From assembly GCA_964536195.1 (NCBI GenBank), contig CAZHVO010000044.1, positions 1 to 8,048 on the forward strand: DNA of 8,048 nucleotides. Reading direction: 5' to 3'. How positions within the stretch are numbered: position 1 is the first letter of the stretch; each line of letters opens with the position of its first letter. Positions 5,437 to 8,048 of this stretch are shown one piece after another. Both the position numbers and the translations under genes were made by a program. The notes under the pieces were generated by a model. It worked only from the letters and a program-made list of their open reading frames with translations, searched no databases and was not told where the DNA came from. The DNA comes from Susulua sp964536195 (lineage in GTDB: Bacteria; Omnitrophota; Gorgyraeia; Duberdicusellales; 4484-171).

Positions 5437-8048
5437 TAGAAGAAGGTACTTTTTTTGATCGGATAAATATAAAGTTAGCTTCACCAGGGGTTATCAAGAG
5501 TTGGTCTTCGGGTGAAGTGAAAAAGGCTGAAACTTTAAATTACCGCACTTTAAAACCGGAGAAAGATGGTCTTTTTTGTGAGAGGATCTTTGGGCCGGCT
5601 AAGGATTGGGAGTGTCATTGCGGTAAAATGAAGGGAATAAAGTTTAAAGGTTCTAAGTGTGACCGTTGTGGGGTAGAGATTATACATTCTTCAGTGAGAA
5701 GACAACGCATGGGCCATATTGCTCTGGCTACACCAGCAACACACATATGGTTTTTTAAGGTTCTTCCTTCCCGAATCGGTGCCCTCCTTGATTTAAGTAT
5801 TAAACAATTAGAAAAAGTTATCTACTATGAAGAGTATATTGTGGTTGATCCTGGCGCAACTAAGCTGAAGAAAGGTCAGCTTCTTGCTGAGGCTGAATAT
5901 CGTGAGGCTTTAGAAAGTGACGAGGGAGATTTTAAAGCTGGAATCGGAGCTGAAGTCATAAAAGAGCTTTTAAAAGAAATTGATTTAGATAAGTTGAGTA
6001 AAGCAGTGCGTAAAAGTATAGAAAAGGGTAAGGTCGGAGTAAATAAGAGGCTCCTGAAGAGACTAAAGATAATCGAAGATATGCGTCGTTCGGGAAATAA
6101 GTGTGAGTGGATGGTTTTAGATGCTCTTCCGATTATCCCGCCAGATTTACGCCCCCTAGTACCTCTTGAAGGCGGAAGATTTGCTTCTTCTGACCTTAAC
6201 GATCTCTATCGTCGAGTTATAAATAGAAATAATCGCTTGAAGAAATTAATTTCTTTAGGTGCACCTGATATAATTGTCAGAAATGAAAAGAGGATGCTTC
6301 AGGAAGCTGTCGATGCTGTTTTAGAGAATGGACGCCATGGACGGCCAGTTGTCGGTCCGCAGAACAGACCCCTAAAGAGTCTTTCTGATATGCTTAAGGG
6401 TAAACAGGGACGGTTTAGACAGAACCTTTTAGGTAAGCGTGTAGATTACTCGGGAAGAAGCGTTATTATTGTTGGTCCGGAGCTAAAGCTTCATCAGTGC
6501 GGTATCCCTAAACAGATGGCCTTAGAGCTAGTCGAACCATTCATCATAAAGAAATTAAGAGAAAAAGGATTTGTCCATACTATAAAAGGTGCGCGCAGAA
6601 TGGTTGAGCGTGCTCGAATTGAAGTTTGGGATATCCTTGAAGATGTAATTGAAGGACATCCGGTTCTACTTAATCGTGCTCCAACATTGCACCGTTTAAG
6701 TATCCAAGCATTTTATCCAGTTTTAATTGAAGGCAAGGCCATTAAATTACATCCCCTTGTTTGCGCTGCTTTTAATGCTGATTTTGACGGTGACCAGATG
6801 GCTGTTCACCTTCCATTGTCTTTAGAAGCTCAGGCTGAAGCCAGAGTAATAATGCTTTCAGTGAACAATATTTTCTCTCCTTCTGACGGCCGGCCAGTTA
6901 TCGCACCTAGCCAGGATATGATCATTGGCTGTCGCTATATTAGCATGGTTAAAGATAAGGCTAAGGGTGAGGGAATAACCTTTTCTAATCCTGAGGAAGT
7001 AATTACTGCTTATCAGGATGAAGAGGTGGACCTTCATGCTAAGATTAAGCTAAGAATAAGTAGGAATGGAGAGAGAAAAATAATTGAAACTGCTACCGGT
7101 AGAGTTATTTTCAACCAAATTCTGCCTAAAGGATTTCGTTTTGTTAACGAGGTTTTAGATAAGAGAAGGGTGTCAGAAATTATCAGCGAATGCTATAAGC
7201 AATTTGGCCACAGTGCCGTTATTGATCTTCTAGATAACATAAAGGATTTAGGGTTTGAGTATGCTACTTTAGGAGGTATAAGTATTGCTGTTGACGATTT
7301 AAAGATACCTGACCAGAAGCAGGAGTGTATTGTTGAAGCCAATAACGAATTGAATAAGGTCGAGGACCAATACCGACACGGAATTATTACCGAGAGAGAG
7401 AGGCATAATAAAATTATTGACGTTTGGACAAGAACTACTGATCGGGTTTCAGATTTTGTATTTACGAATATGGAACAAGATAACCCGGTCTTTATGATGG
7501 CAGATTCTGGAGCTAGAGGTTCAAAATTACAGGTAAGGCAGCTAGCTGGGATGAGAGGACTTATGGCTAAGCCGTCAGGAGAGATTATCGAAATACCGAT
7601 CACCTCTAACTTTAAAGAGGGGCTAACAGTATTAGAGTTCTTTATCTCTACTCACGGAGCTAGAAAAGGATTGGCTGATACTGCCTTAAAGACTGCTGAC
7701 GCTGGTTACCTTACCCGTCGTCTTGTAGACGTGGCCCAAGAAGTTATTATCGTTAGCGATGATTGTGGGACGGTAAATGGAATAACAGTTTCAGAGATTG
7801 TTGAAGGAGAAGATGTCGTTGTCTCTTTACGAGAGAGAATAGTGGGAAGAGTTGCTTTAGATAATATCGTTGATTTGGTAAGCGATGAGATAATTGTTAA
7901 GACTAACGAGGAGATTACCGAAGAAGTCGCTGAAAGAATAGAGCGTTTAGGGCTAGAAAAGATAAGAATAAGAAGTGTTTTAACCTGCGAATCAGAAAGA
8001 GGAGTTTGTATTAGGTGTTATGGAAAGAATCTAGCCTCGAGAAAGTTA
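5433..8048 (+). CDS. rpoC: DNA-directed RNA polymerase beta' subunit, 5' part (cut at window end)
   Basis: RpoC carries the catalytic magnesium site of RNA polymerase. The frame is open from ATG 5433 to the window end, giving 872 residues (E. coli RpoC is 1407). The start MIEEGTFFDRINIKLASPGVIKSWS is typical. In order: the zinc ribbon with C61, C63, C76 and C79; clamp and lid/rudder regions, with RQNLLGKRVDYSGRSV near 331; NRAPTLHRLSIQAF (about 415-428); the active-site loop NADFDGDQM, with metal-binding D450, D452 and D454; the bridge helix region GARGSKLQVRQLAGMRGLMA; and the second zinc site C778, C852, C859 and C862, whose spacing equals E. coli C814/C888/C895/C898. The stretch from active site to second zinc site is 26 residues shorter than in E. 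coli. The window ends shortly before the expected trigger loop. No frameshift or lost catalytic residue is seen. Confidence 0.98.
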   Translation, partial: MIEEGTFFDRINIKLASPGVIKSWSSGEVKKAETLNYRTLKPEKDGLFCERIFGPAKDWECHCGKMKGIKFKGSKCDRCGVEIIHSSVRRQRMGHIALATPATHIWFFKVLPSRIGALLDLSIKQLEKVIYYEEYIVVDPGATKLKKGQLLAEAEYREALESDEGDFKAGIGAEVIKELLKEIDLDKLSKAVRKSIEKGKVGVNKRLLKRLKIIEDMRRSGNKCEWMVLDALPIIPPDLRPLVPLEGGRFASSDLNDLYRRVINRNNRLKKLISLGAPDIIVRNEKRMLQEAVDAVLENGRHGRPVVGPQNRPLKSLSDMLKGKQGRFRQNLLGKRVDYSGRSVIIVGPELKLHQCGIPKQMALELVEPFIIKKLREKGFVHTIKGARRMVERARIEVWDILEDVIEGHPVLLNRAPTLHRLSIQAFYPVLIEGKAIKLHPLVCAAFNADFDGDQMAVHLPLSLEAQAEARVIMLSVNNIFSPSDGRPVIAPSQDMIIGCRYISMVKDKAKGEGITFSNPEEVITAYQDEEVDLHAKIKLRISRNGERKIIETATGRVIFNQILPKGFRFVNEVLDKRRVSEIISECYKQFGHSAVIDLLDNIKDLGFEYATLGGISIAVDDLKIPDQKQECIVEANNELNKVEDQYRHGIITERERHNKIIDVWTRTTDRVSDFVFTNMEQDNPVFMMADSGARGSKLQVRQLAGMRGLMAKPSGEIIEIPITSNFKEGLTVLEFFISTHGARKGLADTALKTADAGYLTRRLVDVAQEVIIVSDDCGTVNGITVSEIVEGEDVVVSLRERIVGRVALDNIVDLVSDEIIVKTNEEITEEVAERIERLGLEKIRIRSVLTCESERGVCIRCYGKNLASRKL

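Noticed and set aside
7193..7603. Minus-strand open frame of 136 codons opposite rpoC
   Set aside because: It is antisense to the conserved RpoC bridge-helix region, has no recognisable domain and no flanking signals.
1..8048. A previously undescribed gene system (defence, mobile or biosynthetic)
   Set aside because: Every coding base belongs to universal ribosomal or RNA polymerase genes in their usual order. No extra genes, insertion sequences, long repeats or arrays were seen on either strand.

Overview
This window is a stretch of the conserved bacterial ribosomal protein / RNA polymerase gene cluster, all on the + strand: rplK (5' end cut off) - rplA - rplJ - rplL - rpoB - rpoC (3' end cut off). 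Order, direction and very tight spacing match the rplKAJL-rpoBC arrangement found across Bacteria. I see no mobile element, tRNA, rRNA, CRISPR array or accessory gene, and no sign of a novel multi-gene system. The DNA is moderately AT-rich, roughly 40% GC by eye, with A/T-ending codons throughout. No gene looks foreign to its neighbours. The RpoB and RpoC sequences lack the long insertions of proteobacterial enzymes. Motifs such as FFARSPLSQFMDQTNPLAE in RpoB and NGRHGRPVVGPQNRPLKS in RpoC remind me of the PVC/Omnitrophota part of the tree. That placement is a low-confidence guess from memory; only a phylogeny could settle it.

Layout: 1-275 holds the last 90 codons of rplK (uL11). rplA (uL1) at 287-967 starts 11 bases later behind a GAGGAA site. 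rplJ (uL10) at 974-1525 starts 6 bases after rplA. rplL (bL12) at 1536-1913 follows after 10 bases with an exact AAGGAGG ribosome binding site. Then comes the only real gap, 1914-2019 (106 bases), which is densely structured. rpoB (beta subunit, 1138 codons) starts at a TTG at 2020 and runs to 5436. rpoC (beta' subunit) starts at the ATG at 5433, overlaps the rpoB stop by 4 bases (ATGA), and is open to the end of the window (872 codons, cut just before the expected trigger loop).

Together the genes supply the GTPase-associated stalk of the large ribosomal subunit (uL11, uL10, bL12), the L1 stalk (uL1), and the two large subunits of RNA polymerase, so one transcript couples translation and transcription capacity. 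The point at which ribosomal protein and polymerase output would have to be uncoupled is the rplL-rpoB gap. There I find a possible three-way RNA fold, plus alternative pairings that could cover the rpoB ribosome binding site and flank its TTG start. That gap is the most interesting part of an otherwise ordinary window.
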